Shown here in pieces: positions 8,653 to 16,541 of a stretch of 33,827 nt of DNA; position 1 is the stretch's first letter; every line of letters begins with the position of its first letter. The DNA is taken from the NCBI RefSeq assembly GCF_002287235.1, contig NZ_LMVP01000323.1, forward strand, positions 1 to 33,827, read 5' to 3'. Position numbers and translations under genes: made by a program. The DNA comes from Methanosarcina spelaei (GTDB lineage Archaea; Halobacteriota; Methanosarcinia; Methanosarcinales; Methanosarcinaceae). The notes under the pieces were generated by a model. The model was given only the letters and a program-made list of their open reading frames with translations. It made no database searches and was not told the DNA's origin.

Positions 8653-8754
8653 TGAGCTCATCCCAAAACCAATTTCATTCCCAAATCTATTATACTATTT
8701 TCACGTTAGAAATTGGAGCGATTATTCAAAATTCAAGGTTTTGGGATAGGCTCA
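8653..8754. repeat. MITE-like 102-bp inverted-repeat element
   Basis: Imperfect 18-bp terminal inverted repeats, TGAGCTCATCCCAAAACC (8653-8670) and GGTTTTGGGATAGGCTCA (8737-8754), match at 16 of 18 positions and enclose 66 bp of AT-rich sequence. An inner AATTTC/GAAATT pair extends the possible fold. The size and the CCCAAAAC-type ends resemble non-autonomous insertion-element derivatives. No clear target-site duplication is visible, so a terminator or simple palindrome is not excluded. Confidence 0.55.
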
Positions 8755-8888
8755 TTAAAAGAGAAATCATCTGTAGAGCAAAATAGCGACCGGAGTTTTG
8801 GAAAGAAACGAACTTCCATTGTCATGGCATAAGAAGAGAATAAGAGACTAAAGAGTAAGCAACCTGCCAGTTTACCCTCGAAGAACAA

Positions 8889-8903
8889 GAAAATATAAAT
8901 ATA
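8889..8903 (+). promoter_or_regulatory. TATA box for the acyltransferase gene
   Basis: The sequence AAAATATAAATATAT is a strong archaeal TATA element. Its spacing predicts a transcription start at about 8922, which excludes the ATG at 8903 as a start codon and supports the ATG at 8966. Confidence 0.6.
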
Positions 8904-8965
8904 TGTATTTAAAAGAAGATTGCCATTCTTATGAACGGAACATAATGTGCTCCGGAGAAAATTTT

Positions 8966-9733
8966 ATGGCCAGATATGCAGACCGCCTCTGGGAAATTGA
9001 TTGTCTGCGAGGATTTGCTGTCCTCTTGATGCTCCTTTATCATTTTCTTTATGACTTGGACTTTTTCAAGCTTGTAGATATTCAGCTCGGGTCCGGTCTT
9101 ATCTTATATGCGGGCAGATTCTCAGCTTTACTTTTTATTCTGATCTCAGGAGCTGCCCTTTCTATAAGCCATTCAAGAGCCCTTAGCAAAGAGTCTGCTG
9201 GAAATGGAGCAGAAAATTTTTCTAAGTACTTGAAAAGAGGAATAAAGCTCTATTTAATGGGACTTTTGCTCACAGGTATAACCTGGATCTTTTTACCTGA
9301 AGAGTATATTGTTTTTGGGATCCTCCACTTTTTTGGGGTTTCAGCAGTACTCGTTTATCCTTTCCTGAGATATGGGAAAGAAAATCTTTTTTTTAGTATA
9401 TTTTTCGGCCTTTTAGGGCTTTACTTAAGGAATATGACTTTTGGGTTTTCCAGCCTGCTCTGGCTGGGATTTACTCCCGGAAATTTTAGGACCCTTGATT
9501 ACTTTCCTGTACTTCCATGGTTTGGGGTATTACTTGCAGGAGTTTTTCTGGGGAATTTCCTATATCCAGAAGGAAAAAGGCAGTTTGAAATGCCCTATAC
9601 TGGAAAAAATCCGCTTATCAGACTGTCTTCCAGAGTGGGGCAACATTCCCTCTTCATATATTTCATTCATCAACCGCTCTTTCTAGGGTTCTTATTCCTT
9701 AGTGGGCTACTTAATCTGAATATGCCATTATAA
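8966..9733 (+). CDS. DUF1624 / HGSNAT-like membrane acyltransferase
   Basis: The 255-residue product is a membrane protein with about seven hydrophobic helices. It opens with RLWEIDCLRGFAVLLML and YHFLYDL, the hallmark of the DUF1624 family, which is related to heparan-alpha-glucosaminide N-acetyltransferase; a conserved histidine (in YHF) follows the first helix. Such proteins move acyl groups from cytoplasmic donors to sugars across the membrane. The frame is open from 8903, but GGAG at 8954-8957 is 8 nt before the ATG at 8966 and the TATA box lies at 8889-8903, so I choose 8966. It probably modifies an envelope glycan made by the genes to its left; this is inference. Confidence 0.82.
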   Translation: MARYADRLWEIDCLRGFAVLLMLLYHFLYDLDFFKLVDIQLGSGLILYAGRFSALLFILISGAALSISHSRALSKESAGNGAENFSKYLKRGIKLYLMGLLLTGITWIFLPEEYIVFGILHFFGVSAVLVYPFLRYGKENLFFSIFFGLLGLYLRNMTFGFSSLLWLGFTPGNFRTLDYFPVLPWFGVLLAGVFLGNFLYPEGKRQFEMPYTGKNPLIRLSSRVGQHSLFIYFIHQPLFLGFLFLSGLLNLNMPL

Positions 9734-10045
9734 AGTTCATTATAAACCCTTCTTAAAAAACTAGAAAAATATACTTTAGTATTTGTTACAACTTAAAATT
9801 ACTACTATTTACAACTCAAAATTACCAGTAGATACTAAACCTGCTAGTTTTATATTATCTAACATACGTAATTTATGTATCTGTTTGCTTGCATTTATAT
9901 ACTGATTAGTCTTCACCTGCTCGTTGAAAAATAGTACGGATATAAAATATAATCAGGATATAAGGTCAAAAAGAAATCAGATTCATATTTTCAGTCCGAC
10001 AGAGAAGCAGGAAGTGCAAATCAAAAACAGAAGATGGAGAAAAAA
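9734..10045. other. intergenic region with promoter for the small membrane protein
   Basis: A TATA element ATTTATATAC at 9893-9902 predicts a start near 9925 and a leader of about 120 nt. The sequence ACAACT(T/C)(A)AAATTAC is repeated near 9788-9802 and 9811-9824. A GGAG at 10036-10039 lies 6 nt before the ATG at 10046. No gene is seen. Confidence 0.5.
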
Positions 10046-10360
10046 ATGTATATTGAAATTGCGATGTTTGCCTATTTTGTAGTTCTGTTCCTGACCCTTC
10101 GAGATGTCCGGATCTTTAAAAGAACAGGTTATCGTTCTTACAGGACAGGAGCCATGAAAGGGCTTGCAGCTTCTTCCCTTGTTTTGATAGGGGCAATTGC
10201 TGTTGAGGCAAACCCGGAACTTGGGCTGCTTTTCGTATTAATAGGACTCTTTATTAACCGTAAAGGAGTAAGAGAGCGTGTTTTTACTAGTGCAGGAACT
10301 CTTGACCGTTTTCTTGGAAAAACAGACTATGTAAAGAGAAAATCTCAGCAAAACAGATAA
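10046..10360 (+). CDS. small uncharacterised membrane protein
   Basis: The product has 104 residues (108 if the upstream ATG at 10034 is used; the GGAG at 10036-10039 favours 10046). It has one hydrophobic segment at the N-terminus (YIEIAMFAYFVVLFLTL), a basic loop rich in Arg and Lys (residues about 24-48 with YRSYRTGAMKG), and a second hydrophobic hairpin (about 48-80), then a basic tail. I do not recognise the family. It stands alone between long intergenic spaces. Confidence 0.7.
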   Translation: MYIEIAMFAYFVVLFLTLRDVRIFKRTGYRSYRTGAMKGLAASSLVLIGAIAVEANPELGLLFVLIGLFINRKGVRERVFTSAGTLDRFLGKTDYVKRKSQQNR

Positions 10361-10824
10361 TGAAGAGGAAATAAGAGAGATAATAAATACGGATACTGAA
10401 TATACCTAAATGCAAAATATACAAATCCACATAACAAAATTATCCCTCAGAATCTAACTGTAGCTGCTGCAACGATGATGCAAAAAATATATTAAAGGAA
10501 AATTTAGAGAAGAATTAAAGCATTGACTACATATTCTATTAATTGAGATAAGAAATTAAGCCTCATAGGTGTAGACTGGAGCGTCTACCCCAAAACTTAT
10601 AAATCTCAAGTGACCTATTAGTCGACGAAATCATGATCAATCAAATTATTATATCCAGTTTTTGCTAAACCTATCAATTCGAGAGAAGAAAATAAACATC
10701 GAAGAACTATTTTCTATTTCGGGCTTCACGTTAACCAGAGTTCACAGGAAAACATGTGAGATAAACTGGAAGTAGAATTGAATAACTGGACTAAAAAACA
10801 GCAAAAACATTAAGAGGAGATACG
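10361..10824. other. intergenic region and putative structured leader of rps17e
   Basis: No gene is evident. GTAGAC-TGGAGC-GTCTAC (10572-10589) forms a small hairpin. A TATA-like TTATAAATC near 10596-10604 predicts transcription from about 10627, giving a leader of nearly 200 nt before rps17e. In that leader, CCAG (10735-10738) pairs with CTGG (10766-10769) around an inner TCACA/TGTGA stem (10742-10746, 10755-10759), a shape that could be a ribosomal-protein control element. A strong GAGGAGA Shine-Dalgarno site precedes the ATG. Confidence 0.4.
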
Positions 10825-11019
10825 ATGGGAAATATAAGACAGACAAACATAAAAAGAATCGCATTTCGACTGATTGAGAACCACGCTGATGTCTTCACAA
10901 AAGACTTTGAAACTAATAAAACTCTTGTGACAAAGTATACAACTATTGAAAGCAAAGTTATAAGGAACAGAGTTGCAGGTTACGTCACAAGAAAAGTTGC
11001 ACGTATGAAAGTATACTAA
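10825..11019 (+). CDS. 30S ribosomal protein S17e
   Basis: The 64-residue, strongly basic product matches archaeal S17e over its full length: it begins [20 protein letters not shown], followed by an [16 protein letters not shown] segment near residues 43-58. Archaeal S17e is a small-subunit protein shared with eukaryotes and absent from bacteria. The length is typical. A GAGGAGA ribosome site lies at about 10812-10818. The dapA gene begins 40 nt downstream on the same strand, so the three genes may be co-transcribed. Confidence 0.96.
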   Translation: MGNIRQTNIKRIAFRLIENHADVFTKDFETNKTLVTKYTTIESKVIRNRVAGYVTRKVARMKVY

Positions 11020-11058
11020 GCAGAAGACTTACTTCTGGACACGGTGGGGATATCTGAA

Positions 11059-11934
11059 ATGTTTGAAGGAGCAATGCCTGCCCTGATAACTCCTTTTACA
11101 AAGGACGACAAAATTGACAGGGAAGGTTTACAAAGGAATATTGAATTTGTTGAAGAGGGAGGAGTTACAGGGATTGTGCCCTGTGGCACCACAGGAGAAT
11201 CCGCAACTCTTTCCGCACTTGAGCACGAAGAAGTAATAGATATTGCAGTGGAGTGTTCAAAAGTTCCTGTAATTGCAGGAACAGGTTCAAATAATACAGG
11301 AGAAGCTCTCCAGTTTACAAAACACGCTGCAGATGCAGGTGTTGACGGTGTACTTCTGATTTCTCCCTATTATAACAAGCCAAATCCTGCAGGCCTGCTT
11401 GCGCATTTTAAGAAAATAGCAGAAGCCGTCGATGTTCCTATGGTTATGTACAATATCCCCTCCCGTACAGGACAGGACATGCCATTAGAAGTCATTGTCG
11501 AACTTGCAAAAGTCGAGAATATCGTAGGAATTAAAGAAGCCAGTGGGAATGTCGGTAAAGCTTCCCAGATTTTGGAAAATACTGTAGATGAAGACTTCGT
11601 GGTTATTTCAGGTGAGGATAATTTAACTCTTCCGATTCTCTCTGTAGGAGGACGAGGAGTCATTTCTGTTGCCGCAAATATAGTGCCTGACAGAATGTCC
11701 AGAATGGTAAACGCAGCTCTGACCGGAAACTACGAAACTGCAAGGAAGATTCATTTTGAAATTGCTCCTCTGATTCGCGCCCTTTTCCTAGAAACGAACC
11801 CAATCCCTGTTAAAAAAGCTGCGGAACTTGCAGGTCTGGCAAGCGGGCATCTGAGGCTTCCACTCGCGCCCCTTAGTGGGACAAATGCTCAGAAGATTGA
11901 AGATGAACTCAGGAAATTGGGGGTTATAGAATGA
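11059..11934 (+). CDS. 4-hydroxy-tetrahydrodipicolinate synthase
   Basis: The 291-residue TIM-barrel enzyme condenses pyruvate with aspartate semialdehyde, the first committed step toward diaminopimelate and lysine. Visible catalytic residues are Thr44-Thr45 in CGTTGES, Tyr131 and Arg136 in MYNIPSRTGQD, and the Schiff-base Lys159 in VGIKEASGN. The family begins with MFEGAMPALITPF, so I take the ATG at 11059 and not the in-frame GTG at 11044, which overlaps the likely ribosome site GGTGGGG. Its stop overlaps the dapB start by 4 nt (ATGA), indicating translational coupling. Confidence 0.97.
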   Translation: MFEGAMPALITPFTKDDKIDREGLQRNIEFVEEGGVTGIVPCGTTGESATLSALEHEEVIDIAVECSKVPVIAGTGSNNTGEALQFTKHAADAGVDGVLLISPYYNKPNPAGLLAHFKKIAEAVDVPMVMYNIPSRTGQDMPLEVIVELAKVENIVGIKEASGNVGKASQILENTVDEDFVVISGEDNLTLPILSVGGRGVISVAANIVPDRMSRMVNAALTGNYETARKIHFEIAPLIRALFLETNPIPVKKAAELAGLASGHLRLPLAPLSGTNAQKIEDELRKLGVIE

Positions 11935-12722
11935 TTAACGTAGCAGTACTCGGAGCCTGCGGCAGAATGGGCTCTTTAATTGTGGAGAATGTTACCAACT
12001 CTGCGGATATGCAACTTGTTGCTGCTTTTGACATCAGTAATTTCGGAAAGGACGCAGGGGAATTTGCCCGAGTAGGTAACCTTGGAGTTCAGATCTCGGA
12101 TGTAAAAAATCTTGGGGCTGTTCTGAAAGAAAGCAAGGCTGATGTTTTTATCGACTTCACCATAGCTGGCGCAACCGTAGTTAATGCTCCAATAGCAGCC
12201 AGAGCCGGAGTAAATCTCATAATAGGGACTACAGGCCTAACTCCTGAGCAGCGAGCAGTAATTGATGAGGCTATTCAAGAAGGCAAGGTAAGTGCCGTAA
12301 TCTCCCCCAACTATTCAATAGGTGTTAATGTCTTTTTCAAGATTATCAGGGAAGCTGCAAAATATCTTGCAGATTATGATATCGAGATTATTGAAGCTCA
12401 CCACAACCAGAAAAAAGATGCACCGAGTGGAACCGCCCTTCGGGCAGCCGACGTTATCAGTGAGGCTCTTGGCGGAAAGGAATATGTCTATGGCAGAGAA
12501 GGTATCGCCCCACGCGGAAAAGAAATTGGAATTCACGGAGTCCGCGCTGGAGATATCACAGGAGACCATACTGTTCTTTTTGCAGGAAACTCTGAAAGAA
12601 TTGAGATCAAGCACATGGCTCATTCACGCCAGATCTTTGCCAAAGGTGCAGTCCGTGCAGCTGAATGGGTCTGCAGGCAAAAACCAGGAATTTATTCCAT
12701 GGATGATGTGCTTGGTTTATAA
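11931..12722 (+). CDS. 4-hydroxy-tetrahydrodipicolinate reductase
   Basis: The 263-residue product reduces the DapA product with NAD(P)H. The dinucleotide-binding motif GACGRMG is at residues 8-14. The signature EAHHNQKKDAPSGTA near residues 150-165 carries the catalytic His and Lys and the DapB family pattern. The length and ends are normal. It overlaps dapA by 4 nt, so the two are co-expressed. A weak hairpin CCTGA-N9-TCAGG (12773-12791) followed by a T-rich stretch lies about 50 nt past the stop and may be the operon terminator. Confidence 0.97.
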   Translation: MINVAVLGACGRMGSLIVENVTNSADMQLVAAFDISNFGKDAGEFARVGNLGVQISDVKNLGAVLKESKADVFIDFTIAGATVVNAPIAARAGVNLIIGTTGLTPEQRAVIDEAIQEGKVSAVISPNYSIGVNVFFKIIREAAKYLADYDIEIIEAHHNQKKDAPSGTALRAADVISEALGGKEYVYGREGIAPRGKEIGIHGVRAGDITGDHTVLFAGNSERIEIKHMAHSRQIFAKGAVRAAEWVCRQKPGIYSMDDVLGL

Positions 12723-13099
12723 AAACATCTTAATCAGCAATTTAAAGTAAATTTTATATAACTAGTTTGGGTCCTGAGTTTCCTTATCAGGCCTACCCTC
12801 TTTTAACTTAGAACAGAGCTATTTACTCCCCTTTTTCTATTCTTTTTAACTTAAGTCAAGCAAGTTTACTTTTTAGAATATTAATATTAATCTGTCCACT
12901 AGAAAGTTATATATAGTACATCGTAGGAAATAGGATACTGCTTGCTTGCAAGTATAATAGCCCTGAAATCTCAAAAACGTCTTATCATCCCACAACAATA
13001 GGGATACTTGCTTGCAAGCATTATTCCATTAAAACTGTTCTAAGAAAAACTGCAAGCGTGGATAAAAAGATCGAAGTCGAAAGCAAATCCATGTGGATT
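12723..13099. other. intergenic region with strong promoter but no clear gene
   Basis: A strong TATA motif lies inside AGAAAGTTATATATAGT (12901-12917), the same 17-mer that precedes the HTH regulator at 13798-13814. It predicts a transcript starting near 12940. Two related copies of a GATACT-(T)GCTTGCAAG motif lie at about 12933-12960 and 13001-13027, each built around a palindromic core. A frame is open from about 12918 to 13131 but has no start codon except a late ATG, so I do not call a gene. A non-coding RNA or a decayed gene are both possible. Confidence 0.4.
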
Positions 13100-13157
13100 C
13101 TGATAGATGTGAATCCTGACAGATGTGAATCCTGACAGATATGAGTCCTGATAGAAC
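13100..13157. repeat. 16-bp tandem repeat
   Basis: Three units of CTGACAGATGTGAATC-type sequence (13100-13115, 13116-13131, 13132-13147) with a partial fourth lie just past the end of the minus-strand gene at 13173. Units differ at one to three positions. The preceding GGATTC pairs with GAATCC inside the array, so it can fold back on itself. Confidence 0.85.
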
Positions 13158-13172
13158 AATTGTCACACAAAA

Positions 13173-13583
13173 TCATTTATGACTGAAGACAATCCCGGAA
13201 CTTAAATCTTCAATCCTATCCGCTATAACGACATTTCCCTGTATCCCGAGCTTTTTTCCCTTATACCATTTTCCATGAATAAGGAGTCGGTCACCTGCTG
13301 AGATTAAGCAGAGGCCATGATAGAGTACGACTACGGTTTTTCCTTCATATTCGATGGAAAATACACTTTCATATTTGCTTCCGATGCCTCCAAAGACAAT
13401 ACCAATAGGTACACCGATAAAAAAAGATGGGCGTTCATAGGTTCTGGAATCAACCGCTGCTTTAGCTTCAACTCCGAATTCCTCATTCTCATTCTTCGTC
13501 TTTTCTTCTTCACTTTTGGTTTTTGAGTCTTCAGAAAGATATATTACCTCAGGATTTGTTTCAAATTCGTTCTTTTTTTGCAT
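13173..13583 (-). CDS. uncharacterised protein with acidic N-terminus
   Basis: The 136-residue product is in two parts. The first 45 residues are highly charged (runs of Glu, Lys, Asn) and probably disordered. Residues about 50-136 contain a glycine-rich segment (FFIGVPIGIVFGGIGSKYESVF) and a beta-rich end (VVVLYHGLCLISAGDRLLIHGKW at about 85-108, then VVIADRIED), which resembles a small beta-barrel such as an OB fold. I cannot assign a family. A TATA-like ATAATATAAAG and a GAGG site lie within 35 nt upstream of the ATG. It is divergent from the HTH regulator. Confidence 0.65.
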   Translation of the reverse strand: MQKKNEFETNPEVIYLSEDSKTKSEEEKTKNENEEFGVEAKAAVDSRTYERPSFFIGVPIGIVFGGIGSKYESVFSIEYEGKTVVVLYHGLCLISAGDRLLIHGKWYKGKKLGIQGNVVIADRIEDLSSGIVFSHK

Positions 13584-13797
13584 AAAAGAGCCTCGCTGGT
13601 TCTATAACTTTATATTATTTAATTTTGAATGTTATTTTGTAATCAAACTTGAGTAAAAATATTCATTTGCGAACAAGCTTTAATTATCTTCTATATATTT
13701 GTTATGACCAGATCATTAAACTGTATTTGATAAGATTTTTGAATTCTCTTCAGAAAGAACAATTTTTCAGGCAAATAGTTTCAAAAACTTTCAAAGC

Positions 13798-13834
13798 AGA
13801 AAGTTATATATAGTCAACGTTCAGATGTTTACAT
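13798..13834 (+). promoter_or_regulatory. promoter giving an apparently leaderless regulator mRNA
   Basis: The TATA core TTATATAT is centred at about 13807. The usual archaeal spacing of 25-27 nt places transcription initiation at 13833-13835, that is on the ATG of the regulator gene. No Shine-Dalgarno site is present before that ATG, in agreement with a leaderless message. Confidence 0.6.
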
Positions 13835-14284
13835 ATGTTCCTACCGGCAGGTGAAAAACAGTTTGAATTCTGGGTTCTACGCCGAAACGGGCTCCCAAAT
13901 ATCAATATCGCAAAGCGTTTTGGGGTCTCCAGGCAGGCAGTCTCGCGAGCCCTTCTTAGTATGGATAAACGCATTGAAGAAACCCTGCTTGAAATGGCCA
14001 GAGCAAACAGGATCGAAGTCGAAAAACTGGACTCAAAGAAAGGGATACTCTTCGGAAGATCGGTTCCTTTCAAAGCCAATGCAATAATTTTTGTCTCGAC
14101 AAAACACGGAATGCAGGTTTGGTACGAGCACGAAGGAGAATGCGGATCTTGCGAAAGATACAGGGAATGTATTGAGCTCCTCTGGGATTTTGCAGAAGAG
14201 ATGCAGCTCAAACTCCAGAGTACGGAAGATCCCACAAAGATAGCTGATGAATTATTTGAGAAATTAAAAGAATCGATAGAATAG
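13835..14284 (+). CDS. HTH transcriptional regulator with cysteine cluster
   Basis: The 149-residue product has an N-terminal helix-turn-helix: residues about 10-45, with NINIAKRFGVSRQAVSRALLS as the recognition region (helices split by FGVS). The middle is beta-rich (residues 66-105), and a C-x2-C-x5-C cluster (in ECGSCERYREC, about residues 107-117) could bind a metal or sense redox state. The C-terminus is an amphipathic helix. It resembles archaeal Tfx-like regulators but I do not assign it firmly. The message appears leaderless. The fourteen-gene paralogous array starts 39 nt after its stop on the same strand, so it is likely in, or in control of, that operon. Confidence 0.78.
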   Translation: MFLPAGEKQFEFWVLRRNGLPNINIAKRFGVSRQAVSRALLSMDKRIEETLLEMARANRIEVEKLDSKKGILFGRSVPFKANAIIFVSTKHGMQVWYEHEGECGSCERYRECIELLWDFAEEMQLKLQSTEDPTKIADELFEKLKESIE

Positions 14285-14323
14285 GCCTGATCAAAGGCAG
14301 GTAAAACTGAGGGAAAGATAACA

Positions 14324-14644
14324 ATGAACGTATTCACAAAAAGCATAAAGAGATTAATCGGATGGTGCCCGAACGCAAAAGCACTTGAAACCGGATCTCA
14401 AACTGTTCCTGCAAATTTTGAGATATATGATAAATCTGGAGGAGAAAAGGCCGGAAACAATCCCAGCCGCACGAGAAGAATAGGATTGTCACTTACAAGT
14501 ATAGGCGCTTTTGTTTTAGCATTAACACTTATTCTGGAAATACGAGTAGTTTCAACTAAAGATGAAATCCTGGTATCATCACTTATGACAGGATTAGGAA
14601 CGCTTTTACTTCTAACTGGTGCTGCTCTCTATATTAAAGGATAA
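14324..14644 (+). CDS. array member 1: two-TM miniature of the GWCPN (DUF1673-like) family
   Basis: This 106-residue protein carries the family N-terminal module (IKRLIGWCPNAK at residues 8-19, then NFE and SGGEKAGNN), followed by only two hydrophobic helices (about 53-70 and 80-103). The shared N-terminus is nearly identical to member 2. A GAGGG ribosome site is at 14309-14313. It lacks the four-TM body and the charged C-terminal tail of later members, so it is either a truncated copy or a deliberate short form. I recall the family as Pfam DUF1673, described only from Methanosarcinaceae, with no known function. Confidence 0.75.
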   Translation: MNVFTKSIKRLIGWCPNAKALETGSQTVPANFEIYDKSGGEKAGNNPSRTRRIGLSLTSIGAFVLALTLILEIRVVSTKDEILVSSLMTGLGTLLLLTGAALYIKG

Positions 14645-14739
14645 TAACGATTCCATGTATCAGAATGAGGTTTCTTGATAGAAAAGGATGGCTGTCCACA
14701 ATTCCAGTGGAAATAAGCTGAAAATGGGGAAAGATAACA

Positions 14740-15039
14740 ATGAATGTATTCACAAAAAGTATAAGAAAAATTATGGGATGGTGCCCCAATGCAAAAGCAC
14801 TTGAAACCAGATCTCAAACTGTTCCTGCAAATTTTGAGGCATATGATAAATCTGGAGGAGAAAAAGCCGGAAACAATCTTAGTCGTATGAAAAAAATAGG
14901 ATTGTTACTTGTCAGTATAGGTGCTTTACTTACAGTATTGTCGAATAGATTTTTACCAAATGGAGAAGCAGGATGGATCATATTCTATATTGGAATCCTT
15001 CTATTTGCCATTGGCTTTATTCTTTATACAAAATATTAA
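14740..15039 (+). CDS. array member 2: two-TM miniature of the GWCPN family
   Basis: This 99-residue protein starts MNVFTKSIRKIMGWCPNAK and matches member 1 closely over the first 50 residues and more loosely over the two hydrophobic helices. It has the same GGGGAAAGATAACA leader directly before the ATG as member 1. The 95-nt gap to member 1 contains CCACAATTCCAGTGG (14695-14709), which recurs as a variant before member 3, so the duplicated unit includes non-coding leader. No stop-codon damage is visible. Confidence 0.75.
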   Translation: MNVFTKSIRKIMGWCPNAKALETRSQTVPANFEAYDKSGGEKAGNNLSRMKKIGLLLVSIGALLTVLSNRFLPNGEAGWIIFYIGILLFAIGFILYTKY

Positions 15040-15201
15040 ACTGTATCACAAGTTGACTACTTAGTGTTTTGTCTCTAATAAATAATTTCGTTTTCGGAAA
15101 AAGCATATGAAATAATGAGGTAAAATAGTAGGAGTATTTTAGGCAGAGTATTTGTCCACAATTTCAGTGGGAATAAGCTAAGAATGGAGGAAAGATACCC
15201 T

Positions 15202-15909
15202 ATGAATGTGTTAATTAAGAACATAAGGAAATTGATGGGATGGTGCCCGAACGTAAAAACGCTTGAAACTCAACGTTCCATTAATTCTGGATATTTTGAG
15301 ACGAGTGATCCAGCTAGAGGAAAAGACGCTGGAGATCTTCCTGTTTTACCCACTGGTTGGTGGAACAAACGCCATAACAGGGTATTAATGATGTCCTCAG
15401 GACTGACTCTTATTTCTGTGCTGGGAATTGGATTTCTGGAAGTTCATCTAATAGATAAAATTTTCATTTTTGGGTTAATTATCGGAACCATTTTTAACCT
15501 ATACATTTGCATCTGGAACTGGCATTACCTAGATAATATAAAAAATACAGGCAAGAAAATAAAGAGGAATATTAGATCTTCAAAATGGAGAATTATAAAT
15601 CTAATACTTTCCCTGGTATTATTGTATCTCTTATTTTCACAGTTTAAATGGGGACTCATTTTGTTTTTTGTTTCTGCCTTTTGTTTGATAGCTTTGTTTT
15701 ATTACTTTAATTTCGACTCAACTGGCCTGGTACTGCTTCTTGCCTTTGGTTCATCGCTTGGTTGGAGACATACTATAGGATTTCTATCTGGTTTTTGTCT
15801 GACGGCTTTTCTGTATTACCTTACAGACGTATACTGGGAAAAGAAGAATGGGAAAATGATACTTGTGTACGGACGTAAAATGCCAGAGATCTACATTGTA
15901 AATTCATAA
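15202..15909 (+). CDS. array member 3: six-TM GWCPN-family membrane protein
   Basis: The product has 235 residues. The module IRKLMGWCPNVKTLET is followed by a spacer with YFE and a membrane domain of about six helices, more than the four usual in the array, split by a basic loop (residues about 111-130, rich in Lys and Arg). The end retains the family hallmark YWEKKNGKM but the last tail differs. I choose the ATG at 15202, which lies 11 nt after GGAGG (15186-15190); an in-frame ATG at 15184 would overlap that site. A 162-nt gap separates it from member 2. Confidence 0.78.
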   Translation: MNVLIKNIRKLMGWCPNVKTLETQRSINSGYFETSDPARGKDAGDLPVLPTGWWNKRHNRVLMMSSGLTLISVLGIGFLEVHLIDKIFIFGLIIGTIFNLYICIWNWHYLDNIKNTGKKIKRNIRSSKWRIINLILSLVLLYLLFSQFKWGLILFFVSAFCLIALFYYFNFDSTGLVLLLAFGSSLGWRHTIGFLSGFCLTAFLYYLTDVYWEKKNGKMILVYGRKMPEIYIVNS

Positions 15910-15923
15910 ACGGGGTAACAACT

Positions 15924-16541
15924 ATGACTCTGGAACACATCAAGAAACTGATGGGATGGTGTCCGAATGTAAAAACTCTTGAAGCTGAATCCCGGATTAA
16001 CTCTGATAATTTTGAATTACATGATCAATCTGGAGGAGAAAAGGCCAGAAATCCAGGGATTCCAAGTCGTTTTTCCAGGCTTTTTTCCAGATTTGATATC
16101 CGAATTCTCTTACCAACACTATTCCTAACTCTTATTTACATAAATTTGCTATTTCAAAAAGGTATAAATGCAGAAGCTTTCTTTTTAGGTTTTTCGCTTT
16201 CTCTGCTGATATATCTGCTAGGCTGGAAAAAGCAGATGTATTATTATGATTCCCTAGCAAAAAAGCCTGTTGTTGGCTCTTCCTCAACGAAAATGCTCTT
16301 ATGGGTTTTTTTAGCCCTAATCTTGCTCTTAACTTTGCCTATGGTTTTCTTATCTCAGATACCCTCTTTTCTTAACGCTCGATCGCTGTATTCCTTAGTT
16401 GCTGGAGCCTGGATGTTTATGTGGGGAAGTTATCTTCAGCTAATTTACTGGGAAAGGAAAAACAATATGAAAATTTATGTGAAAAGTGAAAAGGGATTCC
16501 AAAAGATGTATGCTATTGGGGAAAAGGAGGGAGAATTATGA
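15924..16541 (+). CDS. array member 4: four-TM GWCPN-family membrane protein
   Basis: The 205-residue product is the standard array form: N-terminal module IKKLMGWCPNVKTLEA (residues 6-21), a hydrophilic linker with NFE and SGGEKA, four hydrophobic helices (about 56-75, 80-98, 125-148, 156-177), then the cytoplasmic tail YWERKNNMKIYVKSEKGFQ and GEKEGEL. The short cytosolic loop between helix 2 and 3 carries WKKQMYYYDSLAKKP. Its end overlaps member 5 by 4 nt. It is most similar to members 5 and 10. Confidence 0.8.
   Translation: MTLEHIKKLMGWCPNVKTLEAESRINSDNFELHDQSGGEKARNPGIPSRFSRLFSRFDIRILLPTLFLTLIYINLLFQKGINAEAFFLGFSLSLLIYLLGWKKQMYYYDSLAKKPVVGSSSTKMLLWVFLALILLLTLPMVFLSQIPSFLNARSLYSLVAGAWMFMWGSYLQLIYWERKNNMKIYVKSEKGFQKMYAIGEKEGEL

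Noticed and set aside
8903-8965. Start of the acyltransferase at 8903
   Set aside because: The ATG is within or next to the TATA box and has no ribosome site; 8966 has GGAG at proper distance.
12918-13131. Open frame of about 70 codons containing repeated ACK-like peptides
   Set aside because: There is no start codon near its beginning, and its apparent internal similarity comes from the DNA repeats; kept only as a region note.
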